From Nocardia elegans NBRC 108235 (GTDB taxonomy: Bacteria; Actinomycetota; Actinomycetes; Mycobacteriales; Mycobacteriaceae), in NCBI RefSeq assembly GCF_001612845.1, contig NZ_BDBF01000054.1, positions 1 through 53,221 on the forward strand: DNA of 53,221 bases, read 5' to 3'. Under the pieces are notes generated by a model. The model worked only from the letters and a program-made list of their open reading frames with translations, did not search any database and was not told the origin of the DNA. Of this stretch, positions 43,058 through 51,546 are shown in pieces. Within the stretch, counting starts at the first letter, position 1. Each line of letters opens with the position of its first letter. The position numbers and the translations under genes are program-made.

Positions 43058-43887
43058 CCGACGCCGGGCGCCGTCGGCTTGAAATCCTCACGGAGCGGAA
43101 GCTTTTCGATGAGGTCCTTGATGGCGGTCCGCAGCCGGCCCGGTGTCCCGCTCGCCAGCGAGGTCCACATGACCTCGTCGTCGGAGCGGGTGGTGACACC
43201 GATGAATCGCCCGTTGCGGGTGTTGTACACCGCGATCATCCCATCGGAGATGTCGCGGCTGGCATCGTTGTACACCACGCCGACGATCGAAGCGTGCGAA
43301 TGGATTTCGACCAGCGCCGAGGCCAGCGCCTGCGCGTCGCGGGGCGGCCGCCCCACCCGGCCCAGGCGCTGGGCGGTGGTGGCGGCATCCCCGGCATCAC
43401 CGAGGATCGGCTTGAGTTCCTCGGTCAGGACGTTCATTCCGCTGAGCTCGAGCGCCTCCGCCGGACCCAGCGCCGCCATGATCGTGCCCGGCAGGTCGTG
43501 TCCGGCTTCGTCGATGCTGTAGGAATTCGGCCCGCGCAGAGCGACGACATCGAGGTTGTCGCCCTTGGCGAGGCAGAATCGGTTCACCCGCTCGCCGACG
43601 TACCAGCGCATCGAGATCACCCAGTGCGGGCGGTACAGCCCGCGCAGCCGGTCTTCCAGGTCGTGATGGACGACCCCGTCGACGAGTAGCTCACGCGCGG
43701 TGAGCGATTCGGCGGCCGCGGACATTGCCCGGTCGTGGTCGACGACGTTGTCGTAGCGGCCCATCGCATTCAGCACGACCGGCACCTCGTCGATCTCCAG
43801 TTTCTCCAGCAGAAACTGCATCTCGTCGAGCGACACCACGACGGACTCGAGCATCGACGGCCCGCGGCCGGCGCCGAGTACGGTCAC
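43054..43887 (-). CDS. ESX secretion-associated protein EspG
   Basis: 277 residues, the usual EspG size. EspG is the cytosolic chaperone that binds the tip of PE-PPE heterodimers and delivers them to a type VII system. The N-terminal SLDEMQFLLEKLEIDEVPVVLNAMGRY and the middle HWVISMRWYVGERVNRFCLAKGDNLDVVAL fit the family; the C-terminal half has RLGRVGRPPRDAQALASALVEIHSHASIVGVVYND and FIGVTTRSDDEVMWTSLASGTPGRLRTAIKDLI. The GTG at 43887 directly follows the PPE stop. The order PE-PPE-EspG supports a matched chaperone-substrate set. Confidence 0.88.
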   Translation of the reverse strand: MTVLGAGRGPSMLESVVVSLDEMQFLLEKLEIDEVPVVLNAMGRYDNVVDHDRAMSAAAESLTARELLVDGVVHHDLEDRLRGLYRPHWVISMRWYVGERVNRFCLAKGDNLDVVALRGPNSYSIDEAGHDLPGTIMAALGPAEALELSGMNVLTEELKPILGDAGDAATTAQRLGRVGRPPRDAQALASALVEIHSHASIVGVVYNDASRDISDGMIAVYNTRNGRFIGVTTRSDDEVMWTSLASGTPGRLRTAIKDLIEKLPLREDFKPTAPGVG

Positions 43888-45063
43888 TTAGCGCGCTCCC
43901 GCGACCGGGTCCGCTCCGATGACACCGGGCGCGATGACCCGGCCGTCGGCGAAGTGCTCACCGCGCAGATAGTCGTTGCCCTGGTGCTCGCCCTCGTCGT
44001 CGTCGCTGTTCACCTGGCGGCCCAGCAGCGGGTTACCGGCGGCGTTGTTCGCGCGGGCCGGAGCCGGTGCGCCCATCTGCGCGACGGGTGCGGTCTCCGC
44101 CACCGGCGCGGTCGCGGCCGGACCACCGATCACATTGCCGGCGCCCCAGCCCTCGGGAAGTTGCAGCGTGCCGGCGCCATTCCCGATACCGACGGTGCTC
44201 CCACCGAAGGACACGGCGCGAGTGGCGGCCGCGGCGCCACCGGCGGCGGCGACACTACCGATGCCGCCCATCATCATCGGCGACATGCTCGCGGCCGGCG
44301 CGGCTTGGCTGGTGGCCGCGGCTATCGCGGTACCGGCCACATTGCCCACCGTGGAGACGCCCGTCGAGGCCACCGATCCGGCGACGTTGGCCGCCTGGGT
44401 CGCGGCGCTGACCACGCCCGGATCGCTCGCGAGCGCCTGTGCCACACCGATGGCGGTCTGCACCGGGTCGCTGCTGGTGTTCTGCGACGCCGCCTCGGCG
44501 CCGCTGTCGGCCAGTCCGGCGCCCGCCGCGATCGGCGGCGGCGTCAGGAATTCGGCCGGAGTCGCCGTCATGGCCTCGACGGTGGATTCGTAGGTGTCCA
44601 TGACCAGGGCGGCCTGCACATCCAGTGCGGCCTTGGCGGCTTCGGCCGCCTCGGCGCTACCGTCCAGATCGCCGCCGTGGGCATGTGCCGCGACGCGCGC
44701 GGCATCCACCGCGGCGATCTCGGGCAGGCTCGGCATGGCAAGGGTGGCAACGGTATTGGCGGTGGCGTGTGCGGAGGCCTTCGCCGCCATCGCCGCCGCC
44801 TGCACACCCTGCTGTTCGGCCCAGCCGGTGAAGCCGGCGAGTTTGGTCAGTGCGACGGCGCCGTTGAGGCCGATCATGCCGACACCCAGTTCGGCCATGA
44901 CCCGGGTGACGGTCGCGGTCGCGTCCACCCACGCCGCCGTCAGCCCACCCCATGCCGTGGCCGCGGCAGCGGCCGGAACGGCATGCGGACCCGCGGTCAG
45001 CAAACTCGAGTTGCCCTCGGCGAGCCGGGGCAGCCAGTAGATTCCGGTGATCCCTGCAGTCAT
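43888..45063 (-). CDS. PPE-family protein
   Basis: 391 residues. The N-terminal ~160 residues are the PPE helical domain: IYWLPRLAEGNSSLLTAGPHAVPAAAAATAWGGLTAAW, where W38-G-G40 is the W-x-G turn. The eponymous Pro-Pro-Glu is not present (LPRL instead). Long Ala-rich helices follow (GWAEQQGVQAAAMAAKASAHATANTVATLAMPSLPEIAAVDAARVAAHA). The rest is an Ala/Gly/Ser-rich linker (SPMMMGGIGSVAAAGGAAAATRAVSFGG) with an acidic C-terminus. It should pair with the PE protein upstream. ATG 45063; 44 nt from the PE stop. Confidence 0.88.
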   Translation of the reverse strand: MTAGITGIYWLPRLAEGNSSLLTAGPHAVPAAAAATAWGGLTAAWVDATATVTRVMAELGVGMIGLNGAVALTKLAGFTGWAEQQGVQAAAMAAKASAHATANTVATLAMPSLPEIAAVDAARVAAHAHGGDLDGSAEAAEAAKAALDVQAALVMDTYESTVEAMTATPAEFLTPPPIAAGAGLADSGAEAASQNTSSDPVQTAIGVAQALASDPGVVSAATQAANVAGSVASTGVSTVGNVAGTAIAAATSQAAPAASMSPMMMGGIGSVAAAGGAAAATRAVSFGGSTVGIGNGAGTLQLPEGWGAGNVIGGPAATAPVAETAPVAQMGAPAPARANNAAGNPLLGRQVNSDDDEGEHQGNDYLRGEHFADGRVIAPGVIGADPVAGAR

Positions 45064-45107
45064 TGTCTCTCCCCTGAACGAATGGTGTGGTGAAGGATCG
45101 GCGCCGG

Positions 45108-45419
45108 TCAGAACTGAATGGCGGCGGTGCCGGCCGCGTTGACCGCGTCCTGGGCGATGTAGGAGGCCAGCTGCTGACGCAGGATGGCGGCCGCGTGATG
45201 CAGCTCGAGGATGGCCTGCGCGGCCGCGCGGTCGTGGCTGAGAGCGCCCTCGTTCAGATGGGTTGCCGCGGCGACGGATACCTCTTCGGCGCCGGCGGGG
45301 ACGACGTGGGTGGCCGGACCGCTCAAAGCAGTGGCGGCCGTGAGACGTTCGGCGAGCAGATCGAGTTCCGCCGAGGCCGCCAGGACGACTTCGGGCTGTA
45401 CACCGAGCAGACCAACCAT
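45108..45419 (-). CDS. PE-family protein with YxxxD secretion signal
   Basis: 103 residues, the whole protein being one PE-like helical hairpin: MVGLLGVQPEVVLAASAELDLLAERL ... VVPAGAEEVSVAAATHLNEGALSHDRAAAQAILELHHAAAILRQQLASYIAQDAVNAAG. Tyr87-Ile-Ala-Gln-Asp91 fits the type VII export motif Y-x-x-x-(D/E) just after the second helix, where it is expected. The ATG at 45419 follows GAAGGAG by about 9 nt. It is the first gene of the PE-PPE-EspG run. Confidence 0.88.
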   Translation of the reverse strand: MVGLLGVQPEVVLAASAELDLLAERLTAATALSGPATHVVPAGAEEVSVAAATHLNEGALSHDRAAAQAILELHHAAAILRQQLASYIAQDAVNAAGTAAIQF

Positions 45420-45618
45420 GACTCGAACTCCTTCTTGTGGCGGCTGTGCAAGTGTCGAGACTGCCCGAGCCTCAGTGCTGTTCCGGCACAGAGGATCCGG
45501 CAGACTCGTCGGTGGAACCACGAGAATTCCCCCTACGAGATGATTGGACGCGACGGCCCCCGGTTCGGTTCCCTCGAGTCACGAATCGATTCGACTTTAC
45601 CCGCTACGCGCGTAAAGA

Positions 45619-45972
45619 CTAGCCCCATCCCAAGTGATGCAGTCGTTCTTCGTCGATCCCGAAATAGTGAGCTATCTCATGGATCACGGTGATGGCCACT
45701 TCCTCGACGACCTGCCGTTCGTCGTCGCACATTTCCAGAATCGTGTCGCGATAGATGGTGACGGTGTCCGGCAGCGCGCCGCCGTACTGACTGTCCACCC
45801 GGTCGGTCAGGGCGATGCCGTGATAGAGCCCGAGCAGATGCGGATCCTCGGGATTGCGGGGTTCGATCAACACCACGACGTTGTCGATCGCCTGGGTGAG
45901 CGCGGGCGGAATCGTATCCAGCGCATCGCCGACCAGTTCTTCGAACCGGCTCTCCGACATCGACACCGGCAT
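45619..45972 (-). CDS. metallopeptidase-family protein (zincin type, Rv3836-like)
   Basis: 117 residues from ATG 45972 (an ATG at 45960 is an alternative). The extended zinc motif H-E-x-x-H-x-x-G is clear in VIHEIAHYFGIDEERLHHLGW, with the conserved LHxLGW end. The N-terminal FEELVGDALDTIPPAL is also typical of this small family (DUF1025/zincin_1). It is cytosolic with no signal peptide; the natural substrate is unknown. It starts 4 nt after the septum-formation gene stop, hence one operon. Confidence 0.87.
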   Translation of the reverse strand: MPVSMSESRFEELVGDALDTIPPALTQAIDNVVVLIEPRNPEDPHLLGLYHGIALTDRVDSQYGGALPDTVTIYRDTILEMCDDERQVVEEVAITVIHEIAHYFGIDEERLHHLGWG

Positions 45973-45976
45973 GGCG

Positions 45977-47134
45977 TCAGCGCTGCGGCGGAATCGGCGC
46001 GGGAGCCGCACCCGGCAGCGGCGCCGGGGTGGAACGCCCGGAACTCGGCGGCGGCACCGGAGCCTGGCCGTCGATCAGCACATCGCCCTTGGCCGATCCG
46101 GTGATGGTCGCGAAACCGTCCTGAGAGCCCTTGCCCACCAGGCAGTTCAGCTTGTGGCTGCCGACCAGCCAGCTGCGGGCGTCGAGGTTGTCCCAGAAGA
46201 TGGTCAGCGTCTTGTTGATCAGCGCGTCCTGGCCACCGAGGTAATCGCCTGCGGCGCGGCCACATTCGTCCTGCATGAACTTGTCCTGATCGGCGTTCGC
46301 CGGCGGGCCGCCGTTGAAGTGGGTGCCGAGATCCACCGTCGACATCACCTCGTAGGCGTGCGGCTGGCCGCAGGGGACCGGTTCGTTGGTCGGCAGGTTC
46401 TGATTGATGCCGATGCAGGTGCCCGGATCGAAGACGCGCGACTGGTCGCTGTCGCGGACCCGGCCCACGGTCTGCTGTGTGGCGTTGCCCGTGGCGCTCA
46501 CCAACTGCAGCCCGCACCGGATGGTCCGATCGCCGTTGCGCCAGCCCGGTTCACCCGGGTTGACCATGCCGACCACGAATCGCCCGCGCGGGTCGAGCCG
46601 GCCACCGAGGTAGGCGGCCGCGGCCGATGCGCAGTGTTCGTCGCGCAGTTCGCCGAAGCGCAGCGAATCGGGGAAGGCCGAGCCCGGCCCGAATTCGCGA
46701 CCCGGATATTTGCTCAGGTCGATGTCGGCGGTGACCTCGAACAGATGTTTGTCGGCGCAGTTGACCTTGGTCAGATCCAGGGTTTTGGTGCTGGTCCAGG
46801 TGAGGCAGTCGCCGGTCTTGGCGGCGCCGAAGGCGGCGTCGGCACGACCCGCGGGCGGTTTCCCCGATCCGGGATCGTGCACCTCCAGTCCGTGCGAACT
46901 GCGAAACCCCGAGATGGAGAGCGTCACCAGCGCCGCCACCACGGCACCGACGGCGACCGCGAGCAGTCCCCACCGCAGCCGATGCGGATGCAACGCCTTG
47001 CCATCCTGCCCCAGGCGTTTCCCGGCGCCCGGCAACGGGCGGCGACGTTTCGCCCCGGCACGCCTGCGGCGAGGCATGTCGGATTCTTCGTTTCCCGGTT
47101 CCGGCGCCGCTGGCGCCCCATCGTCGGAGGACAT
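45977..47134 (-). CDS. septum formation family membrane protein (Rv3835-like)
   Basis: 385 residues. A basic N-terminus (RRRRAGAKRRRPLPG), then one membrane helix (RWGLLAVAVGAVVAALVTLSISGF), then two repeats of an extracytoplasmic domain: GDCLTWTSTKTLDLTKVNCADKHLFEVTADIDLS and GTCIGINQNLPTNEPVPCGQPHAYEVMSTVDLG, each with paired cysteines and a C-x-xPH(A/L)(F/Y)EV core, matching the Septum_form domain. The tail is Pro-rich. The role is inferred only from the domain name. It is divergent from serS, 105 nt between starts, as in Rv3835/Rv3834c. Confidence 0.87.
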   Translation of the reverse strand: MSSDDGAPAAPEPGNEESDMPRRRRAGAKRRRPLPGAGKRLGQDGKALHPHRLRWGLLAVAVGAVVAALVTLSISGFRSSHGLEVHDPGSGKPPAGRADAAFGAAKTGDCLTWTSTKTLDLTKVNCADKHLFEVTADIDLSKYPGREFGPGSAFPDSLRFGELRDEHCASAAAAYLGGRLDPRGRFVVGMVNPGEPGWRNGDRTIRCGLQLVSATGNATQQTVGRVRDSDQSRVFDPGTCIGINQNLPTNEPVPCGQPHAYEVMSTVDLGTHFNGGPPANADQDKFMQDECGRAAGDYLGGQDALINKTLTIFWDNLDARSWLVGSHKLNCLVGKGSQDGFATITGSAKGDVLIDGQAPVPPPSSGRSTPAPLPGAAPAPIPPQR

Positions 47135-47225
47135 CGCCGTCCATCATGGCAGGCCCCGTGCGAGGCCTGCCACGATCGGTTCGGATTTCACCGGATCCTC
47201 AGAAAATGCGGTGGACACCTCCCAC

Positions 47226-47231
47226 TAGGCT
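47226..47231 (+). promoter_or_regulatory. -10 element of serS, leaderless start
   Basis: TAGGCT lies 8 nt before the ATG at 47240 and no ribosome site is present. Confidence 0.55.
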
Positions 47232-47239
47232 GATTGCCC

Positions 47240-48502
47240 ATGATCGACCTCCGATTCCTGCGCGAGAATCCCGAAGCGGTCCGTGCCTCGCAGCGTGCCC
47301 GCGGTGAGGACCCGGCGCTGGTGGATGCCCTGCTCGAGGCGGATGCCGCCCGCCGCGCCGCGGTCGCGACGGCGGACAACCTGCGCGCCGAACAGAAAGC
47401 GCTGGGTAAGAAGGTCGGCAAGGCGTCCCCCGACGAGCGCGCGACGCTGCTGGCGCATGCGCAGGAGTTGTCGGCGAAGGTGAAGGAGGCCGAGGCCGCC
47501 GAGAACGCCGCCGACGCCGAACTCGACACCGCCCACCGCGCGATCTCGAACGTCGTGCAGGAGGGCGCGCCCGCAGGCGGCGAGGACGATTTCGTGCTGC
47601 TCGAAACAGTGGGCACGCCCACCGAATTCGACTTCTCCCCGCGCGATCATCTCGACCTGGGCGAGGCGCTCGGACTGATCGATATGGAACGTGGCGCCAA
47701 GGTCTCGGGCGCGCGCTTCTACTTCCTGACCGGCTACGGCGCCCTGCTGCAACTGGGCCTGCTGCAGCTGGCCGCCCAGCGCGCGGTCGCCAACGGTTTC
47801 ACCATGATGATCCCGCCGGTGCTGGTGCGCCCGGAGATCATGGCCGGAACGGGCTTCCTGGGGCAGCATTCGGCCGAGGTCTACCACCTCGACGACGACG
47901 ATCTGTACCTGGTCGGCACCTCGGAGGTCCCGCTGGCCGGCTACCACTCGGGCGAGATCCTCGACCTGAGCGACGGGCCGAAGCGCTATGCCGGCTGGTC
48001 GTCGTGCTTCCGCCGCGAGGCGGGCAGTTACGGCAAGGACACCCGCGGCATCATCCGCGTGCACCAGTTCGACAAGGTCGAGATGTTCGTCTACTGCCGT
48101 CCCGAGGACGCCGACGCCGAACACCGCCGCCTGCTCGACTGGGAGAAGGAGATGCTCGCCGCGATCGAGGTCCCGTATCGGGTCATCGATGTGGCCGGCG
48201 GCGATCTCGGCAGCTCGGCCGCCCGCAAGTTCGACTGCGAGGCGTGGGTGCCGACCCAGCAGACCTATCGCGAACTCACCTCGACCTCGAACTGCACCAC
48301 CTTCCAGGCCCGCCGCCTGTCGGTGCGCTATCGGGACGAGAACGGCAAGCCGCAGATCGCCGCGACCCTCAACGGCACCCTCGCGACCACGCGGTGGATC
48401 GTCGCGTTGCTGGAAAATCACCAGCAGGCCGACGGCTCGGTCCGGGTGCCCGCCGCACTGGTCCCGTTCGTGGGCCGCGAGGTGCTCGAGCCGCCGCGGT
48501 GA
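47240..48502 (+). CDS. serS: serine-tRNA ligase
   Basis: Charges tRNA-Ser in the cytosol; 420 residues, normal length. The N-terminal coiled coil (about residues 35-100) binds the long variable arm of the tRNA. The class II core shows motif 2 (FRREAGSYGKDTRGIIRVHQFDKVEMF), the serine-binding TSEVPLAGYHSGEI, and motif 3 (NGTLATTRWIVALLENHQ). ATG 47240 is chosen over the TTG at 47234 because the protein then begins MIDLRFLREN as in homologues. A 12-nt direct repeat (48491-48502 and 48514-48525) spans the stop. Confidence 0.97.
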   Translation: MIDLRFLRENPEAVRASQRARGEDPALVDALLEADAARRAAVATADNLRAEQKALGKKVGKASPDERATLLAHAQELSAKVKEAEAAENAADAELDTAHRAISNVVQEGAPAGGEDDFVLLETVGTPTEFDFSPRDHLDLGEALGLIDMERGAKVSGARFYFLTGYGALLQLGLLQLAAQRAVANGFTMMIPPVLVRPEIMAGTGFLGQHSAEVYHLDDDDLYLVGTSEVPLAGYHSGEILDLSDGPKRYAGWSSCFRREAGSYGKDTRGIIRVHQFDKVEMFVYCRPEDADAEHRRLLDWEKEMLAAIEVPYRVIDVAGGDLGSSAARKFDCEAWVPTQQTYRELTSTSNCTTFQARRLSVRYRDENGKPQIAATLNGTLATTRWIVALLENHQQADGSVRVPAALVPFVGREVLEPPR

Positions 48503-48575
48503 TGACGGCGGCACCGCCGCGGTGACTTCGGCCTCGAATCCGGCGGTTGTCACTACTGCTATGCACCGCGTTGTC

Positions 48576-48581
48576 TAGGCT
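48576..48581 (+). promoter_or_regulatory. -10 element, leaderless start of the GGDEF-EAL gene
   Basis: TAGGCT lies 7 nt before the GTG at 48589. Confidence 0.5.
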
Positions 48582-48588
48582 GGACGGC

Positions 48589-50460
48589 GTGCGAGGACTC
48601 GGGTCTCGCGGCGATACCCGCACGCAGGTTCGGGCGGCATCGGCGCTGGCGACGGCAATGGTCATGGCTCGGACCACCGGGGCGTTCTACGTCATGGGTG
48701 GGGTCCTGGGCCTGCTGATCACTGCCATCGCACCGGGAAACGAGGGCAACCGCCCGCTGGTCGGCTCGGCCGCAGCGGTCGCGCTGTTGCTCGGCGTGAG
48801 CCTGCTGATCTGGGGGCCTCGCCAGCCGCACTGGGTGCACCACGGGTATGTCGCGGTGGCGACGGTGCTGGTCACCATCGCCGTGCACTGGTTCCCGAAT
48901 ACGGTCGGCGCGATCACGCTCGCCGCCTTCTACGTCTTCGTCGCGGCGGATGCCGCGATCTTCTTCGCCTGGCGGCTGGCCGGGGCGCATGTGGCGTTCG
49001 CGGTCGTGCTCTGTCTGTGGGTGGTGCCGTCCCGGGGTCTGCCCTGGTGGTCGGGCATCATCCCGGCCGGAATCACGGTCGGCGTCGGCATCGTGGTCGG
49101 CATCCTCACCCGGATGGCCTCCGACGCCGATATCGACACACTCACCGGGCTGTTGAACCGCCGCGGTTTCGATCGCGCGCTCAACAGCGCCATCGGACAT
49201 GCCGGGCGGACCGGTCAGGGACTCGCGTTGGTTCTGGTCGACCTGGACCGGTTCCAGAAGATCAACGATCATCTCGGCCATCGCGCCGGCGATGCCGTGC
49301 TGCAGCGCGTCGGCGACACCTGGTCGAAGCTGCTGGGCCCGGATCAGCTGCTGGCCCGCTACGGCGGCGACGCGTTCGCGCTGCTGTTGCCCAACACCAC
49401 CGAACAGGCCGCGATCCTGCTGACCGAACAGCTGCGCGCCGCGGTCACCACGGGATGTTCGGCGGGTGTCACCTCCTGGCAGCCCGGCGAGTCCGGCTCG
49501 CTGCTGGTCAGTCGTGCCGATGTCGGCCTGTACCGGGCCAAGCAGGCCGGGCGCAACCGCACGGTGCTGGAATCGTCGCGGCAGCTGCCGCTGGCGGTCG
49601 AACTGCGCGAGGCCATCGATACCGGCGCGCTGGACGTGCACTACCAGCCCATCGTGAGCCTCGGTGAGGACGGCGCCCAGGCGGTCGGTGTGGAGGCGCT
49701 GCTGCGCTGGTCGTCCAACGCCCAGCCCGACGTCACCACCGAGGGGCTGATCCGGGTCGCCGAGGAATACGACCTGATCTCCGACCTCGACGAACTGGTC
49801 CTGCGGCGTGCGTGCGCGGATGCGGCCCGGCTGCAGGAGACCTTCGCCCAGCTCGATCTGACCCTGAACGTCAACGTCAGCGGTCTCGAATTGGCCGAGA
49901 CCAACTACGCCGACCGGGTCTCCGGCATCCTCGCCGACACCGGCTGGCCCGCCGACCAGCTCGTCCTCGAGGTCACCGAGAGCGAATTGGCCGCCGAATC
50001 CCAGACCGCCATCGCGAATCTGCACCAATTGCGCGACAGCGGCGTTCGTATCGCCATCGACGACTTCGGCACCGGCTACTCCTCGCTGAGCCGGTTGGCC
50101 ACCATCCCCAGCGACATCCTCAAGGTCGACCAGTCCTTCGTCGCCGCGATCCGTTCCGATTCGCCCGCGCCGCCGCTGCTGGGAGTGATTGCGGCGCTGA
50201 GCAAGTCGCTGGATCTGCAGGTGATCGCCGAGGGTGTGGAGACCGAGTATCAGGCGGCGGTGCTGACCGAACTCGGCTTCGCGCTCGCCCAGGGCTATCA
50301 CTACAGCGATTCGCATCCGGTCTCCGAGCTGATCAGCGATATGAACTCCAACCGCGGGCTGGTCGGCGCCGGGACGACCGATCGGGATTTCGCCGCCAAG
50401 GGCTGGGTCCCGGTGGACAACAACGGCTTCGACCCGGAGGGCCTGGACCATCGGGGCTGA
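48589..50460 (+). CDS. membrane GGDEF-EAL protein with degenerate GGDEF
   Basis: 623 residues: about six membrane helices (residues ~25-185), a GGDEF domain (~190-340) and an EAL domain (~350-595). The cyclase signature is G259-G-D-A-F (GGDAF), so the Glu of GGDEF is missing and cyclase activity is doubtful. The domain otherwise looks normal (DTLTGLLNRRGFDRAL, LVLVDLDRFQKINDHLGH). The EAL domain is complete: VEALLRW (Glu369), a conserved Asn in NVNVSG, EVTESEL, IDDFGTGYSSL, KVDQSF, AEGVETE. It is therefore probably a c-di-GMP phosphodiesterase, perhaps GTP-modulated. GTG 48589 has a -10-like element 7 nt upstream. Confidence 0.92.
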   Translation: MRGLGSRGDTRTQVRAASALATAMVMARTTGAFYVMGGVLGLLITAIAPGNEGNRPLVGSAAAVALLLGVSLLIWGPRQPHWVHHGYVAVATVLVTIAVHWFPNTVGAITLAAFYVFVAADAAIFFAWRLAGAHVAFAVVLCLWVVPSRGLPWWSGIIPAGITVGVGIVVGILTRMASDADIDTLTGLLNRRGFDRALNSAIGHAGRTGQGLALVLVDLDRFQKINDHLGHRAGDAVLQRVGDTWSKLLGPDQLLARYGGDAFALLLPNTTEQAAILLTEQLRAAVTTGCSAGVTSWQPGESGSLLVSRADVGLYRAKQAGRNRTVLESSRQLPLAVELREAIDTGALDVHYQPIVSLGEDGAQAVGVEALLRWSSNAQPDVTTEGLIRVAEEYDLISDLDELVLRRACADAARLQETFAQLDLTLNVNVSGLELAETNYADRVSGILADTGWPADQLVLEVTESELAAESQTAIANLHQLRDSGVRIAIDDFGTGYSSLSRLATIPSDILKVDQSFVAAIRSDSPAPPLLGVIAALSKSLDLQVIAEGVETEYQAAVLTELGFALAQGYHYSDSHPVSELISDMNSNRGLVGAGTTDRDFAAKGWVPVDNNGFDPEGLDHRG

Positions 50461-50510
50461 CCCGGACCGCCGGGCGATTCGGGTCGCGGCATCGGCTCGC
50501 CCGGACCAAC

Positions 50511-50516
50511 TACCGT
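50511..50516 (+). promoter_or_regulatory. -10 element, leaderless start of the DMT gene
   Basis: TACCGT lies 7 nt before the ATG at 50524. Confidence 0.45.
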
Positions 50517-50523
50517 GGCGGAT

Positions 50524-51495
50524 ATGACTGCGGTCCGCGAACGAACCGACGTGCGGCGCTGGATCGGTGTCCTGCTCGGCCTGTGCTGCGGCGCCGGTGT
50601 GGCGGTCCAGGCGCGAATCAACGGTGATCTCGGCGATCGGCTGAACGACGGAATCGCCGCGGCCGTCATCAGTTTCGGCTCCGGGCTGCTCCTGCTCCTC
50701 CTTGTCAGCGGGTTCAGCGGGCGAATGCGTACCGGCCTGGCCGCGATCCGCCGTTCGGTGCATGTCGGCCGGCTGCGGTGGTGGCATCTACTCGGGGGAT
50801 TGTGCGGTGCGTTCTTCGTTGCCTGCCAAGGCTTGTCCGTGGCGACGATCGGCGTCACCGCCTTCACCATCGCCGTGGTCGCGGGTCAGTTGACCAGCGG
50901 ACTCGTCGTGGACCGTCTGGGTGTGGGACCGGCCGGCGTGACGCCCGTGACGCCGGTCCGACTCGGTGCGGCGGTACTCGCGGTCGCTGCGGTCTGTGTC
51001 GCCGCCCTGGGCCGCTCCGGCGGCGAATCCGGGGCCGGTGGAGGCGCGGCCTATCTGCTGATCGCGCTGCCCGCTCTGGCGGGCCTCGGCCTCGCGTGGC
51101 AACAGGCGGTCAACGGGCGGCTGGCGACCGTCGGCGGGCCCGTGCCGGCCACCACGATCAACTTCGCGACCGGAACCGTGGGCCTGTTGGTCGTGGAGGC
51201 GGCACAGCTCGCTCGGATCGGTTGGCCCACCGGCTTTCCCACCGAACCGTGGCTCTATCTCGGCGGGGCGATCGGGGTCTTCTTCATCGCGGTGGCGGCG
51301 TTGATCGTGCGCTGGATCGGAGTGCTCCTGTTCGGCCTGACCTCGGTGTCCGGCCAGCTCATCGGTTCGGTGGTCCTGGATGTCGTCGCGCCGACGGGCA
51401 CCCGGCTGTCGACGCTGACCGTCGTCGGCTGCGGATTGACGTTGCTCGCCGCCGCCATCGGCGTCCTCGGGCAGGGCCGCGCCGAACCGGACTGA
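50524..51495 (+). CDS. DMT-family transporter (DUF606/YdcZ type)
   Basis: 323 residues, about ten membrane helices in two repeats. Each repeat has the DUF606 signature: GLCCGAGVAVQARINGDLGDRL at the first helix and GLGLAWQQAVNGRLATVGG at the sixth, both with A-x-N-x-x-L. GALCGAFFVACQGLSVATIGVTAFTIAVVAGQ-type helices follow. The ATG at 50524 is preferred to GTG 50515 because of TACCGT 7 nt upstream. The substrate is unknown. It ends convergent with the TetR gene, with a 51-nt gap. Confidence 0.85.
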   Translation: MTAVRERTDVRRWIGVLLGLCCGAGVAVQARINGDLGDRLNDGIAAAVISFGSGLLLLLLVSGFSGRMRTGLAAIRRSVHVGRLRWWHLLGGLCGAFFVACQGLSVATIGVTAFTIAVVAGQLTSGLVVDRLGVGPAGVTPVTPVRLGAAVLAVAAVCVAALGRSGGESGAGGGAAYLLIALPALAGLGLAWQQAVNGRLATVGGPVPATTINFATGTVGLLVVEAAQLARIGWPTGFPTEPWLYLGGAIGVFFIAVAALIVRWIGVLLFGLTSVSGQLIGSVVLDVVAPTGTRLSTLTVVGCGLTLLAAAIGVLGQGRAEPD

Positions 51496-51546
51496 CGGCG
51501 ATATCGGCGCGCTGCCGCACGAATCAGCGCGCCCGTGTTTCGTCGC

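Noticed and set aside
48491..48525. 12-nt direct repeat at the serS stop as a mobile-element footprint
   Set aside because: Low-complexity CCGCCGCGGTGA in a GC-rich genome, with nothing inserted between copies; chance or slippage is enough.
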